Source: Acetobacter estunensis (GTDB lineage Bacteria; Pseudomonadota; Alphaproteobacteria; Acetobacterales; Acetobacteraceae). From it: a stretch of DNA of 64,000 nucleotides. Location of the stretch: assembly GCF_011516945.1 (NCBI RefSeq), contig NZ_WOTH01000007.1, forward strand, positions 1-64,000, read 5' to 3'. The translations under genes and the position numbers were made by a program. Under the pieces are notes generated by a model. The model was given only the letters and a program-made list of their open reading frames with translations, searched no databases and was not told the origin of the DNA. Of the stretch, positions 9,075 through 17,787 are shown piece after piece; position 1 is the stretch's first letter, and each line of letters starts with the position of its first letter.

Positions 9075-9140
9075 TCTGCGAGTGAAGATGACAGCATGTG
9101 TAACCGCCGCGGTGACATCGCGCATGGGAAGGGCAGGGTG

Positions 9141-10286
9141 ATGCCCCATACCGGTCCACAGGCTTCGTCCGTGAAGGAGGGGGCTGAACCGCTCACGCCC
9201 CATCTGGTGGAAATGGACACGATGGTCCAGCGGACAGCGGCGCGAAAAGCGCAGTGGCGGGCGCGTGAAGTGCTGACGGCGTTTATCGTCGCCATCGCGC
9301 TCTATACGATCCACGGCTTTCTTTCGGCTCTTGCGTGGGGCGGCGTGTTCGCCGTCGCCACATGGCCGCTTTTCCGGCGCATGCAGGAACGCTGGCCGCG
9401 CCATGCCGACGGCGTGCTGCTTCCGGCTGTATGTACGGCGGCCATGGCGCTTCTGTTTCTCGTGCCTATGCTGTTCGTCGGGCTGGAAGCGGCGAACGAG
9501 GCGCAGAACGTGCTGCTTCTGATGAAGGATGCGCGCCACGAAGGTGTGCCGGTGCCATCATGGGCTGGGCGTATTCCCTTTGGCAGCAAGACGCTGGTCA
9601 ACTGGTGGAGGACACATCTCTCCGATCCAGAGGCGGCGGGCGAGTTTTTCAGTTCCTTCGACAGCCGTGGGCTGGCCATGACCCGCACGCTGGGTTCCCA
9701 ACTGGCGCATCGGGGAACGCTGTTCTTCTTCTCAATCCTGACGCTGTTCTTTCTCTACAAGGACGGTAACGCCATCATGCGTCAGTGCACGGTGGCTTCC
9801 CGCAGAGCCTTTGGCCGTAGGGGAGAGTTGATCGGTCAGCAGATCATCGCCTCCATTCACGGCACGGTGGCCGGTCTCGTGCTGGTGGGCGTGGGCGAGG
9901 GGTTGGTGATGGGTGTAGCCTATTTCATCGCGGGCACGCCGCATCCGGCCCTACTGGGAGGTGCGACCGCCATTGCGGCGATGATTCCGTTCTGCGCCAT
10001 GATTCCGGTCGGACTCGCCTCAACCTTGCTACTGGTCAGTAGCGGGACGATGAGTGCTGTGGTCATCTTTTGTCTGGGCGCCGTAGTGATTTTTGTGGCC
10101 GACCATCTTGTGCGTCCCACCTTGATTGGCGGCAGTACGAAGCTGCCGTTTCTGTGGGTTCTGCTTGGCATTATCGGCGGCGCGGAGACATGGGGATTGC
10201 TGGGACTGTTCGTAGGACCGGCGGCCATGGCGACGCTCCATTTGCTATGGCGCAACTGGTCACGGGAACGCGGAGACGCGGCTTGA
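9141..10286 (+). CDS. AI-2E family transporter (permease PerM/YdiK type)
   Basis: A 381-residue inner-membrane protein of the AI-2E transporter family (PF01594). Hydrophobic segments near the N-terminus (about 45-75 and 95-118), a mid segment with the FFFSILTLFFLYKDG motif, and four closely spaced C-terminal helices match the family. The start at 9141 follows GGGAAGGGCAGGG; an alternative ATG at 9213 would remove only polar residues. Despite the family name, the substrate is usually unknown, and some members act in Na+/H+ exchange or stress tolerance. It lies 66 bases after ptrB and may be co-transcribed. Confidence 0.85.
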   Translation: MPHTGPQASSVKEGAEPLTPHLVEMDTMVQRTAARKAQWRAREVLTAFIVAIALYTIHGFLSALAWGGVFAVATWPLFRRMQERWPRHADGVLLPAVCTAAMALLFLVPMLFVGLEAANEAQNVLLLMKDARHEGVPVPSWAGRIPFGSKTLVNWWRTHLSDPEAAGEFFSSFDSRGLAMTRTLGSQLAHRGTLFFFSILTLFFLYKDGNAIMRQCTVASRRAFGRRGELIGQQIIASIHGTVAGLVLVGVGEGLVMGVAYFIAGTPHPALLGGATAIAAMIPFCAMIPVGLASTLLLVSSGTMSAVVIFCLGAVVIFVADHLVRPTLIGGSTKLPFLWVLLGIIGGAETWGLLGLFVGPAAMATLHLLWRNWSRERGDAA

Positions 10287-10373
10287 GCGCTGATGCGGGC
10301 TTTTTCACGACGTCGTGCGGTTGATTTTCTGTATGTAAAAAATAAAGACGAAAACTTTTGTAAAATTTCTTTT

Positions 10374-10403
10374 GCCACGTTCGCAGAGTGCCGGGAACGT
10401 GGC
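10374..10403. promoter_or_regulatory. Perfect 9-bp inverted repeat upstream of the MATE gene
   Basis: GCCACGTTC and GAACGTGGC arms are separated by 12 bases in the 168-base gap before the MATE exporter. No T tract follows on either strand, so an operator or 5'-UTR hairpin is more likely than a terminator. The A+T-rich block just upstream (10325-10370) is a plausible promoter zone. Confidence 0.5.
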
Positions 10404-10454
10404 ATACCTTGAGAAACGGGAGGCTGGACAAGGCCAGCGCGGACAAGGAGCCGG

Positions 10455-11960
10455 ATGAAGGCAAGAGCATCAGCAGCGAGCCGTGCCTGCTTCGTGACAG
10501 GCAGCATCATGCGGCATGTGCTGGTCATGGCAGGGACAGGTGCCATCGGCCTTATGGCGGTGTTCTCCGTGGACATGCTGAACATGATCTACATTGCTCA
10601 TCTGGGTGACCCGGCCTTGACGGCGGCTATTGGCTTTGCCGGTGCGGTGGGCGGTATTCAGATCGCGGTCTCCATCGGCCTGACGATCGGACTTGGCGCA
10701 TCGGTCGGGCGTGAAATCGGGGCGGGTCATTGTCCGCTTGCCCGCCGGATTGCGTCTTCCGTTTTTCTGGCGACCTTTGGCGTGACGTTGGCTCTTGGGC
10801 TGCTCACGGCTTTGCTCGCGCGGCCGGTTCTGGAAATGCTGGGGGCTTCCGGCGCAGCGCTCGATCAGGCGGCGTTCTATCTCCAGATCACTTCGCCGTT
10901 CCTGCCCTTTGTGTCCCTTGGCATGGCCAGTTCCGCTCTGATGCGGGCTGTGGGTGATGCGCGTGGTTCAATGCACGTCACGCTGGTGGGGGCCATGCTG
11001 ACCGCAGTGCTGGACCCGGTGCTCATTCTTGGAATGCATGAAGGGCTGATGGGCGCGGCCGCCAGTCTGGTTCTCTCGCGTCTCGCCGTGCTGGGGCTGG
11101 GTGTACGAGGGGCCACCGCCCATCACATGCTGACATGGCCACGGCTGTCGGCCTTCTTTCCCGATGTGCGGCGTGTGGGCGCCATTGCGCTGCCGGCCAT
11201 TCTGACCAATCTCGCGACGCCCATCGGTGGTGCTTATGTAACAGCTCATATGGCCCGGTTCGGGCTGGACGCGGTAGGTGGACAGGCGTCTGTGGAGCGG
11301 ATCGTGGTCGTGGCGTTTTCGTTTGTCTTCGCGCTCACCGGAGCTGTGGGGCCGATCATGTCCCAGAATCTTGGAGCGGGGCAGTTCGATCGCGTGCGCG
11401 AGGTGCTTCTGGCGTCATTGAAAGCCGTCGGTGCATGTGTGGTCGTGACGTGGATCGTGCTGATGTTGTGCCAGAATGTTTTGGTGACGGGGTTCCATGC
11501 GGTGGGAGAGGGAGCTGTCCTGATCCATCTGTTCTGCTCGTGGACGGTGCTGAGTTATCTCTTCATCGGCATGTTGTTCGTGGCCAATACAGCGTTCAAT
11601 AATCTTGGACACCCACTGTATTCCACGCTGTTCAACTGGGGCCGTGCCACGCTGGGGACCGTGCCGTTTGTCGCCTTCGGTGCGCGTTTCGGGGCGCCGG
11701 GTGTGCAAATCGGTCAGGCATTGGGGTGCGTGGTGTTCGGAAGTGTCGCGATTATGTGCGCTTTTCGTGTCGTGGGAACGCTGGCGAGCCGGACCGGGGC
11801 GCAGATGGCGCGTACAGAAAAACCGGTCATGGCCTCCGATGTTCCGACTCTCAGTGCTGAGGCGGCCATGGCCGATCTTGATGGTATGGATGAGGAGGAA
11901 TGCGAGGAAACGGCTTTGTCTGCGGAGAGGAAAGTGAATAGGCTCACGCATTCCGGCTGA
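10455..11960 (+). CDS. MATE family efflux transporter
   Basis: A 501-residue inner-membrane multidrug/toxin exporter driven by a cation gradient. Twelve hydrophobic segments are arranged in two halves of six (NorM/DinF type), with typical features such as GLGASVGREIGAG after helix 2 and GPIMSQNLGAGQFDRV in the second half, the internal repeat of the same motif. The last about 50 residues form an unusual acidic cytosolic tail (DLDGMDEEECEE) not needed in MATE proteins. The start lies after GGAGCCGG. A 9-bp inverted repeat 50 bases upstream may be a control site; no regulator gene adjoins. The substrate cannot be read from the sequence. Confidence 0.9.
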   Translation: MKARASAASRACFVTGSIMRHVLVMAGTGAIGLMAVFSVDMLNMIYIAHLGDPALTAAIGFAGAVGGIQIAVSIGLTIGLGASVGREIGAGHCPLARRIASSVFLATFGVTLALGLLTALLARPVLEMLGASGAALDQAAFYLQITSPFLPFVSLGMASSALMRAVGDARGSMHVTLVGAMLTAVLDPVLILGMHEGLMGAAASLVLSRLAVLGLGVRGATAHHMLTWPRLSAFFPDVRRVGAIALPAILTNLATPIGGAYVTAHMARFGLDAVGGQASVERIVVVAFSFVFALTGAVGPIMSQNLGAGQFDRVREVLLASLKAVGACVVVTWIVLMLCQNVLVTGFHAVGEGAVLIHLFCSWTVLSYLFIGMLFVANTAFNNLGHPLYSTLFNWGRATLGTVPFVAFGARFGAPGVQIGQALGCVVFGSVAIMCAFRVVGTLASRTGAQMARTEKPVMASDVPTLSAEAAMADLDGMDEEECEETALSAERKVNRLTHSG

Positions 11961-11987
11961 TCTGTCGGAGCCAGAGGGAGACCCCTT

Positions 11988-12191
11988 ATGTCGAAATTGA
12001 CTGCGGCTGAACGCAACGCCCTTCCTGACAGCGCCTTTGCCTTGCCCGGACGGCGCTATCCTATTCCCGATGCGACCCATGCGCGTGATGCGCTTGCGCG
12101 GGCGAGCGAGTTCTACAATCGGGGGGAGTTGACCGACGAGGAATATGAGACAGTGGTGCGCCGAGCCAAGGCGGTCCTCGGTGAGGACTGA
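11988..12191 (+). CDS. Small DUF6582-like conserved protein
   Basis: A 67-residue soluble protein preceded by GGGAGACC. The pattern KLTAAERNALPDSAFALP, then R-YPIPDATHARDALARA, matches the small DUF6582 family, whose shared core is an LPDSxFA motif followed by a P-I-x-D-x-x-H-x-R-x-A-L motif. Family members occur in phages and bacteria; the molecular role is not established. It follows the MATE gene by 27 bases on the same strand and is convergent with flgH. Confidence 0.7.
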   Translation: MSKLTAAERNALPDSAFALPGRRYPIPDATHARDALARASEFYNRGELTDEEYETVVRRAKAVLGED

Positions 12192-12229
12192 TTTTTCGTA
12201 AAATACCTTGGAATTGAATAAAGAAACGC

Positions 12230-12253
12230 AGCGCCTTCGTTCAGAAGGGCGCT
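12230..12253 (-). terminator. Hairpin terminator overlapping the flgH stop codon
   Basis: AGCGCCTTC pairs with GAAGGGCGCT (one bulged G) around a GTTCA loop. On the minus strand the hairpin is followed by GCGTTTCTTTATTC, a modest T-rich run, so it probably ends the flagellar transcript. It also lies downstream of the DUF6582-like gene. Confidence 0.6.
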
Positions 12254-12966
12254 ATGGCGTCAATGAGTTGCTGCCCATAACGCGGAGCCTGCAGGACGGA
12301 AAGCTGGCCGCGGCCACCATAAGAAATGCGGGCTTCGGCCATACGGTCGTGGGTCACCGTGTTGTCGGCCGTGATGTCCTGTGGTCGTACGACACCTGTG
12401 ACCTGCAATTCACGCAGTTCGTTATTCACACGCACTTCCTGCCGCGCCACGACCATGAAGTTGCCGTTGGGCAGCACCTGCGTAATGGTGCCCGCCACGC
12501 GCACGGTGACGGTTTCGTTGCGGCTGATGCGCCCGGCGGCGGTGTTGCTGCTGTCGCTGGATGTGGCGAGCGCCCCTGATCCAAGAACATGGGAAATGGC
12601 TTTGCCGTGGAAGCCGAACAGACTGGGGATACCCATGCTCTCGCTGCCCGTGCCGCTTGCGCTGGTGTTGTCAACAATGGTCGCATTGTCGGTGATATCC
12701 ACGATGACAGTTACAAGATCCCCCACCTGGGCTGCTCGCTGATCCTTGAAGAACGCACGGCTGCCCGGTCGCCAGAGGCTGGCGACTTCGGCCGGAGGCG
12801 GCTGAAGCGGCGGCATGGGCATGGTGACGGGACGATACGATGTGTCGCGCGTGGGGTCCTGCGTGCGTGTCATTGCAGGTGGGTGTCCTATCTCACTCAG
12901 GTGTCCGATACCGCCATTGCAGGCGGTCAGGGCAAGGAGACTGAGCAGGGAAAGGGCGCGTTTCAT
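12241..12966 (-). CDS. flgH: Flagellar L-ring protein FlgH
   Basis: A 241-residue lipoprotein forming the outer-membrane bushing of the flagellar basal body. The signal peptide MKRALSLLSLLALTAC ends in a lipobox (LTAC). The family core is present: SLWRPGSRAFFKDQRAAQVGDLVTV, then NxxAxGRI-type and R-x-E-x-x-V-x-V-A-G-T-V-like segments, and GVVRPQDI near the end. The ATG at 12966 is chosen because it starts the signal peptide directly; a TTG seven codons upstream is also possible. It follows flgA by 30 bases. Length equals typical FlgH (about 230-250). Confidence 0.95.
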   Translation of the reverse strand: MKRALSLLSLLALTACNGGIGHLSEIGHPPAMTRTQDPTRDTSYRPVTMPMPPLQPPPAEVASLWRPGSRAFFKDQRAAQVGDLVTVIVDITDNATIVDNTSASGTGSESMGIPSLFGFHGKAISHVLGSGALATSSDSSNTAAGRISRNETVTVRVAGTITQVLPNGNFMVVARQEVRVNNELRELQVTGVVRPQDITADNTVTHDRMAEARISYGGRGQLSVLQAPRYGQQLIDAIAPF

Positions 12967-12996
12967 ATAAAAGGCAGTATCCGACAAGAAGAATAA

Positions 12997-13995
12997 TCAA
13001 ATGTTTCGGTGAGAACGTTGACCGCTCGAATGCAATTCATGTGCGTCCGCCGGCATGGGGGTCGTGCCCGGTGTGACTTCGACGCGGGTCCGGTCAATGA
13101 CGGATCCCACCACGACCATGCGGGAGACGGGGTTAAGGACATGGATGTGTTCGCCACGGGCGCCTGAATCCAGGGCCACACCGGACGCAGTCAGGTGCAG
13201 GCCGGTGGAGGAGACATCCAGCACGACGGGAGCCCCTTTTTCCACCAGAAGCACATGGTCAAGGAGGGCTGTGGTGAGTGTCGTGTGCGCCCGAATGTCG
13301 TGTTTGCTGAGCATATCCACGGCATCGTCCGGATCGAGGATCGCACCGGGGGGCAGAGCACGGGAATCGATCGTGGCTGTCGTCAAATCCGAGGCCGCGA
13401 GAACCTGTCCGGCGACGAGGTCGTGACTGGCCACGACAACGTCCATACGGGAACTGACTGTGCCGTCTGCCCGAAAAGAGACAGGCGCGCTGCCCTGCTG
13501 TGGAATGGAAAAGAAAGCGGAGAAATGTCCGTGTGTCGCGTCATAGACGATGTTGGTCAGGCGCAATGTGGGCGTGGGGTCCGCCGCAACCGTTGGTCCA
13601 ATGAAATCGGCAAGGTCGATGGTGGCGGTGTCGCTTACGCCCCGATCCTTCAGGCCGGAGAGAACGAACGGCATGACCTCGTCTTCGGTAATGGTGTGAC
13701 TGGCGCGGGTCAGGGTCGTCTGGGCCAGTTCGGAAGCATCCGGCCAGTCAACGCCAAACTGTTGTGCGATGGCTTCGAGTTGCGGACCGCCGATGACGAG
13801 AGTCTGTCCCACCGCAGGAGCGGGGCCAAGGTCGCAGTCCTGCCCCGGATCGAGCCCGTCGAAAAGATCGGACAGATGGACCTGAGCATTGTGAAGTGTT
13901 GCAGTCCTGCGCAGCGTCGCTGCGTTGAGTGGCGACGAGGCAAGGCACACCCCCATTCCGAGGATGAGGAAAAGACGATGTGCCGTCAGGATCAT
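12997..13995 (-). CDS. flgA: Flagellar basal body P-ring formation protein FlgA
   Basis: A 332-residue periplasmic chaperone for P-ring assembly. An N-terminal signal peptide ends around LNA-ATL. The C-terminal region from about residue 190 is the SAF/FlgA domain: RMDVVVASHDLVAGQVLAASDLT, then ALPPGAIL, and ASGVALDSGARGEHIHVLNPVSR with the conserved G-x-x-G-x-x-I-x-V-x-N pattern. It overlaps flgG by four bases and precedes flgH, the usual alphaproteobacterial flgG-flgA-flgH order. The extra N-terminal domain makes it longer than the E. coli protein, as in related Alphaproteobacteria. Confidence 0.93.
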   Translation of the reverse strand: MILTAHRLFLILGMGVCLASSPLNAATLRRTATLHNAQVHLSDLFDGLDPGQDCDLGPAPAVGQTLVIGGPQLEAIAQQFGVDWPDASELAQTTLTRASHTITEDEVMPFVLSGLKDRGVSDTATIDLADFIGPTVAADPTPTLRLTNIVYDATHGHFSAFFSIPQQGSAPVSFRADGTVSSRMDVVVASHDLVAGQVLAASDLTTATIDSRALPPGAILDPDDAVDMLSKHDIRAHTTLTTALLDHVLLVEKGAPVVLDVSSTGLHLTASGVALDSGARGEHIHVLNPVSRMVVVGSVIDRTRVEVTPGTTPMPADAHELHSSGQRSHRNI

Positions 13996-14780
13996 TTCAG
14001 GGCAGACAGGGTCTGGAGCATCTCATCGGATGCTGTGATGACCTTGCTGTTCATCTCGTACGCGCGTTGGGCGGTGATGAGATCGGTGATTTCCGTCACC
14101 ACATTGACATTGGATTCTTCCACATAGCCCTGCCGCACGCTGCCGAAACCCACACTCTGGCCAGTACCGGTGATGGCGTTGCCCGAGGACTGTGTTTCGG
14201 TGAACAGGTTCTGACCCATAGCGGCCAGACCGTTTTCGTTCTGGAAGGTGGCCATCTGCAACTGGCCGACAACCGTGGATTGTGTCTGACCCGAGATCGT
14301 GACCTGTACCTGACCGGTCTGGTCGATGGTGATGGTTTGAGCGTTGTTGGGAATGGTGATGCCCGGACTGACCGGGTAGCCATCCGCGGTGACGACCATG
14401 CCCGTGTCGGACAGGGAGAATGTGCCGTCGCGGGTGTAGGCATATTCACCGGAGGGGAGTGTGACCTGAAAGTAGCCCGGTCCCTCTATGGAAAGATCGA
14501 GGCTGTTGTTGGTCTGCTCCAGAGTTCCCTGCTCGTTGATACGGTAGATGCCCGCCGTGCGGACACCCAGACCCACCTGCGCACCGGCGGGAACCAGCGT
14601 GCCGCTGTCCGAACTCATGGTGCCGACACGTCGCAGATCCTGATAGATGAGATCCTGGAACTCGGGACGACGGCGCTTGAAGCCCGTCGTCGTCATGTTG
14701 GCGATGTTGTTGGCGATGACCTCAACATTCGTCTGCTGGGCCTGCATGCCGGTGCCGGCGATGTCGAGGGAACGCATCAT
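13992..14780 (-). CDS. flgG: Flagellar distal rod protein FlgG
   Basis: A 262-residue protein building the distal rod. The N-terminal Flg_bb_rod motif ANNIANMTTTGFKRRR and the C-terminal EESNVNVVTEITDLITAQRAYEMN motif are nearly canonical, and GVRTAGIYRINEQGTLEQTNN is the FlgG-type segment. Length equals E. coli FlgG (260). The gene lies 27 bases after flgF and overlaps flgA by ATGA. Confidence 0.97.
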   Translation of the reverse strand: MMRSLDIAGTGMQAQQTNVEVIANNIANMTTTGFKRRRPEFQDLIYQDLRRVGTMSSDSGTLVPAGAQVGLGVRTAGIYRINEQGTLEQTNNSLDLSIEGPGYFQVTLPSGEYAYTRDGTFSLSDTGMVVTADGYPVSPGITIPNNAQTITIDQTGQVQVTISGQTQSTVVGQLQMATFQNENGLAAMGQNLFTETQSSGNAITGTGQSVGFGSVRQGYVEESNVNVVTEITDLITAQRAYEMNSKVITASDEMLQTLSALK

Positions 14781-14807
14781 GTCAGTGGGTTTCCATTTTC
14801 AGATAAT

Positions 14808-15548
14808 TCAGGACTGGGTCTGGATGATCTTGTCGATCGCATTCTGGCGTCGTGTGGACTCGCTATCGACGAGATTGGCGGTGATCTGGAAATCACGTTG
14901 CAACTGAACGAGGTTTGTCATTTCCGTCATGGTGTTGACGTTGCTGCCCTCGATCATGCCCTGCCGGAACTCCTTGACCTCCATCTGCGTGGTGGGGGTC
15001 TTGGCGCGGAAAAGCTGATCGCCTTCCTCCGAGAGATCGTGCGGATTGGCCACGTTCACGAGACCGAGTTCGGCCACCACGCGGCTTTCCGTCGAAATGG
15101 TGCCGTCAGCTGAAATGTTGATCGTGCGGTCTTCAGGGCGCAGGACAATGGGCTGTCCCGTCCGGTCGAGCAGGGCGTTGCCCGCCGCATCCGTGACGCT
15201 TCCATCCGAAAGTTTCTGGAAACGGCCATTACGGGTGAGACGCACGCCGTTTGCGGTCATCACAGAGAAATAGCCCTCTCCAGAAATGGCCAGATCGAGC
15301 GGATTTCCGGTCTGCTGCAGGGCGCCCTGCGAGAAGTCGCGCCATGTCGCGCGGTCCTGCGTGTAGGTGTCGGGAGATTCGCCCGGGGCGGGAGTGCCTC
15401 CCTTCGCCTTCACGAGATAATCGGAAAACTGGAGATGACCGGCCTTGAATCCGGGCGTGGAACCATTGGCCAGATTGTTGGCCAGCACGCTCATGGCCCG
15501 CGTTTCGGCGTCCATGCGTGACAGCGCGATATAGGTCGTGTTGTCCAT
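14808..15548 (-). CDS. flgF: Flagellar proximal rod protein FlgF
   Basis: A 246-residue rod subunit. SVLANNLANGSTPGFKAG is the basal-body rod motif, NPLDLAISGEGYFSV is the FlgEFG core, and IEGSNVNTMTEMTNLVQLQRDF is the C-terminal assembly motif. The ATG at 15548 follows AAAGGAGAGCC and is preferred over a start nine codons upstream. It is the first gene of the flgF-flgG-flgA-flgH set, whose promoter must lie in the about 80 bases before it or upstream of the hydroxylase gene. Confidence 0.95.
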   Translation of the reverse strand: MDNTTYIALSRMDAETRAMSVLANNLANGSTPGFKAGHLQFSDYLVKAKGGTPAPGESPDTYTQDRATWRDFSQGALQQTGNPLDLAISGEGYFSVMTANGVRLTRNGRFQKLSDGSVTDAAGNALLDRTGQPIVLRPEDRTINISADGTISTESRVVAELGLVNVANPHDLSEEGDQLFRAKTPTTQMEVKEFRQGMIEGSNVNTMTEMTNLVQLQRDFQITANLVDSESTRRQNAIDKIIQTQS

Positions 15549-15629
15549 GCGGGGCGGCTCTCCTTTGGAGGCCACCCTGACTGTGAAAGATTTACAAAGA
15601 GTTGTTCCGTGCCGATTCCACTGGTGTCT

Positions 15630-16841
15630 TCAGCCGGAGAAAGAGGACGGCCCCCGATCCATCAACATGGCTGTTACCGCTGATTTGAAAGGAGGTAGCG
15701 CGTCGGCAACACGCAGTCCCATGGCGCGAAGAGCCCGAAACGGCGCGGCGTCGCGGGTGTAGAGCGTGGCGATACCGTTCGTGGCCGCAAACATCGGCAT
15801 GGTGGCGGCGCGGTGCTGTCGCTCGAAACGGCGAAGGACTGACGTCGCACCGATATCCTGTCCCTTCCTGAAGGCAGCCCCGACGTCTTGGGCGAGCGTT
15901 TCCGCCCCGCGCAGACCCAGATTGAAGCCGTGCGCGGTGATGGGGTGCATGCCCACGGCCGCATCCCCGATCAGGGCCAGCCGGCGTCCCGCGAAGCGGT
16001 GAGCGTAAACCGCCTTGAGTGGATAGGCATGGCGCGTGCTGACAAGACGCAGTGTGCCGAGGCGATTGCCAACGCGCTGCATGATTTCGGCGTTGAAGGC
16101 TCCTTGCTCGGCGTGCATCAGGCGCCCGATATCGGCGGGCGGCAGGGTCAGCACCAGCGAAGAGGCGTTACCGTTCACGGGCAGGAGCGCGATGGTCTGG
16201 CCGCGATCGAACCATTGCAGGGCGACGTTGTGATGCGGCAGGTCATGCGTCATGCGACAGACCATCATCATGCGCTGGAAATCATGAACGACGGCCCCGA
16301 TGCCCGCGCGGCGTCGGGTGGGGGAGAATCGTCCATCCGCTGCGATGACCAGACGGGCCGGGAGGCGTCCGTTGCGCTCCCCGCCATGGTGGATGACGGC
16401 TTCGTTCGTATTCTGTCGAACGGTGTCCACCGTCACGTCGGGCATGAGCGTGATGCCGGCGCGTTCTTCCGCTTCCGCATGCAGTGCGCGACGGATCATG
16501 TTGTTGGAGACAAGCCACCCCAGCGGGTTTTCCGTAGTCCCCTGTCCGTTCTCGAAGATCAGCGGATGGTTCTGTCGCCCTGTCTCCACGCGTGCCTCGG
16601 CCAAAGGGCAGATGACGCTGTGGGGGATATGTTTCCACGCGCCGAGACGTTCCAGCATCTCGCGGGCATGATGCGTCAGTGCGATCTCGCGCCCATCGAA
16701 ATGTGGTTGCGCCCAGATATGTGCGTCCGCCCGTTCCAGAACCACCACAGATAGCCCCGCCGCCTCCAGCGAGAGAGCTGCGGCGAGTCCCACGGGGCCT
16801 CCTCCGATGATGGCGACATCATGTGCGGCGGGATGAGTCAT
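15630..16841 (-). CDS. UbiH/COQ6 family FAD-dependent hydroxylase
   Basis: A 403-residue flavoprotein monooxygenase, probably acting on a ring position during ubiquinone synthesis at the inner membrane. The dinucleotide fold GGGPVGLAAALSLEAAG is near the start, RLVIAADGRFSPTRRRAG is the DG motif, and RLALIGDAAVGMHPITAHG with FNLGLRGAETLA is the second FAD motif with the UbiH signature. The ATG at 16841 begins directly before the Rossmann fold; the open frame to 17078 is antisense-like shadow. It follows the nitroreductase gene by 10 bases and is probably co-transcribed. Which hydroxylation (C1, C5 or C6) it performs cannot be told; UbiM is one option. Confidence 0.85.
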   Translation of the reverse strand: MTHPAAHDVAIIGGGPVGLAAALSLEAAGLSVVVLERADAHIWAQPHFDGREIALTHHAREMLERLGAWKHIPHSVICPLAEARVETGRQNHPLIFENGQGTTENPLGWLVSNNMIRRALHAEAEERAGITLMPDVTVDTVRQNTNEAVIHHGGERNGRLPARLVIAADGRFSPTRRRAGIGAVVHDFQRMMMVCRMTHDLPHHNVALQWFDRGQTIALLPVNGNASSLVLTLPPADIGRLMHAEQGAFNAEIMQRVGNRLGTLRLVSTRHAYPLKAVYAHRFAGRRLALIGDAAVGMHPITAHGFNLGLRGAETLAQDVGAAFRKGQDIGATSVLRRFERQHRAATMPMFAATNGIATLYTRDAAPFRALRAMGLRVADALPPFKSAVTAMLMDRGPSSFSG

Positions 16842-16851
16842 ATCGGCAGCC

Positions 16852-17457
16852 TTAGTCCTTGTCGGCCGCGAAGGTGACGGGCGCGCCCATCCATTCCGCG
16901 ACATAGGGAGCAACGGGGCGGCGCTTTGTCTCGTGGTCCGGCTTTTTGGGCGTGCCGACGAAGAAGAATCCGGCCAGCGCATGAGGGGGCGGGAAGCCGA
17001 GTTCGGTCGCCAGCACAGGATCGTAGGTGATATCGCCCGAAACCCAGACCGCGCCATAGCCTGTTGCGTGCAGGGCATTGAGCAGGTTCATTCCGGCCGC
17101 GCCCACGGCGAGTTCCTGCTCGATCAGGGGGATCTTCTTGTCTTCAGGCCGCAGATGCATGCCCAGTACGATGGTCAGAGGCATGTTCGCCATCCGGTCA
17201 TGGCGCTTGGCGATTTTTTTCTCAGGAACGTCCGGATCGAGCCGTTTCATGCTGGCGACAACTTTCTCCGCCAGTTTCTGGCGGGCGTCACCACGGACAA
17301 GTAGCAAACGCCATGGACGCAGCTTGCCATGATCGGGTGCACGCATGACGGCGGAGAGGATGGTTTCCAGTTCCTCACCCGTCGGTGCGGGTGCTTCGAG
17401 ATCATCGGTGGATGCACGTGACAGCAGCACATCAAGGGCCGAAATATCGTGCTTCAT
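16852..17457 (-). CDS. Nitroreductase family protein (YdjA type)
   Basis: A 201-residue FMN-dependent oxidoreductase. The N-terminal ALDVLLSRAS segment, RAPDHGKLRPWRLLLVRGDARQKL, and AVGAAGMNLLNALHATGYGAVWVSG are typical of small YdjA-like nitroreductases. The ATG at 17457 follows AGGAGACCGG; the open frame continues 69 codons upstream but with no family homology visible. The adjacent UbiH-family gene suggests a shared transcript, though a shared pathway is not implied. The physiological electron acceptor is unknown. Confidence 0.88.
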   Translation of the reverse strand: MKHDISALDVLLSRASTDDLEAPAPTGEELETILSAVMRAPDHGKLRPWRLLLVRGDARQKLAEKVVASMKRLDPDVPEKKIAKRHDRMANMPLTIVLGMHLRPEDKKIPLIEQELAVGAAGMNLLNALHATGYGAVWVSGDITYDPVLATELGFPPPHALAGFFFVGTPKKPDHETKRRPVAPYVAEWMGAPVTFAADKD

Positions 17458-17702
17458 GGGGCCGGTCTCCTGCTGGGGTGAAACGTGGGCGCACCATGAC
17501 GCAATCGCAGGGGCCAGTGCAATGCCGCTGACATGAGGCGTTGCACGGGCTGATGGGAGAGTGTCGTCTTGCGTTGCCTGAAACGGCTGGCGGATCTTGC
17601 CAATCTGGACCGTGAGGCTGTCCCGATGGATCTGGATTACAGGGTGTGGATTTTGCTCGCTCATTTTGAGAGGCGGCGGACATGACGCAAACGGTGGAGA
17701 GA

Positions 17703-17734
17703 CTGGCCGAACGGCTAAAGCGCCGATCGGCCAG
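17703..17734 (-). terminator. Hairpin downstream of the porin gene
   Basis: CTGGCCG and CGGCCAG are perfect 7-bp arms about 55 bases beyond the porin stop. No T tract follows, so it may act with Rho or be a processing site. The remainder of 17458-17787 holds no convincing gene. Confidence 0.4.
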
Positions 17735-17787
17735 TGAAGTGATAGGGGCGAGTTAGAAACCGGCCCTATTCTCGGATTGCGCTGCTT

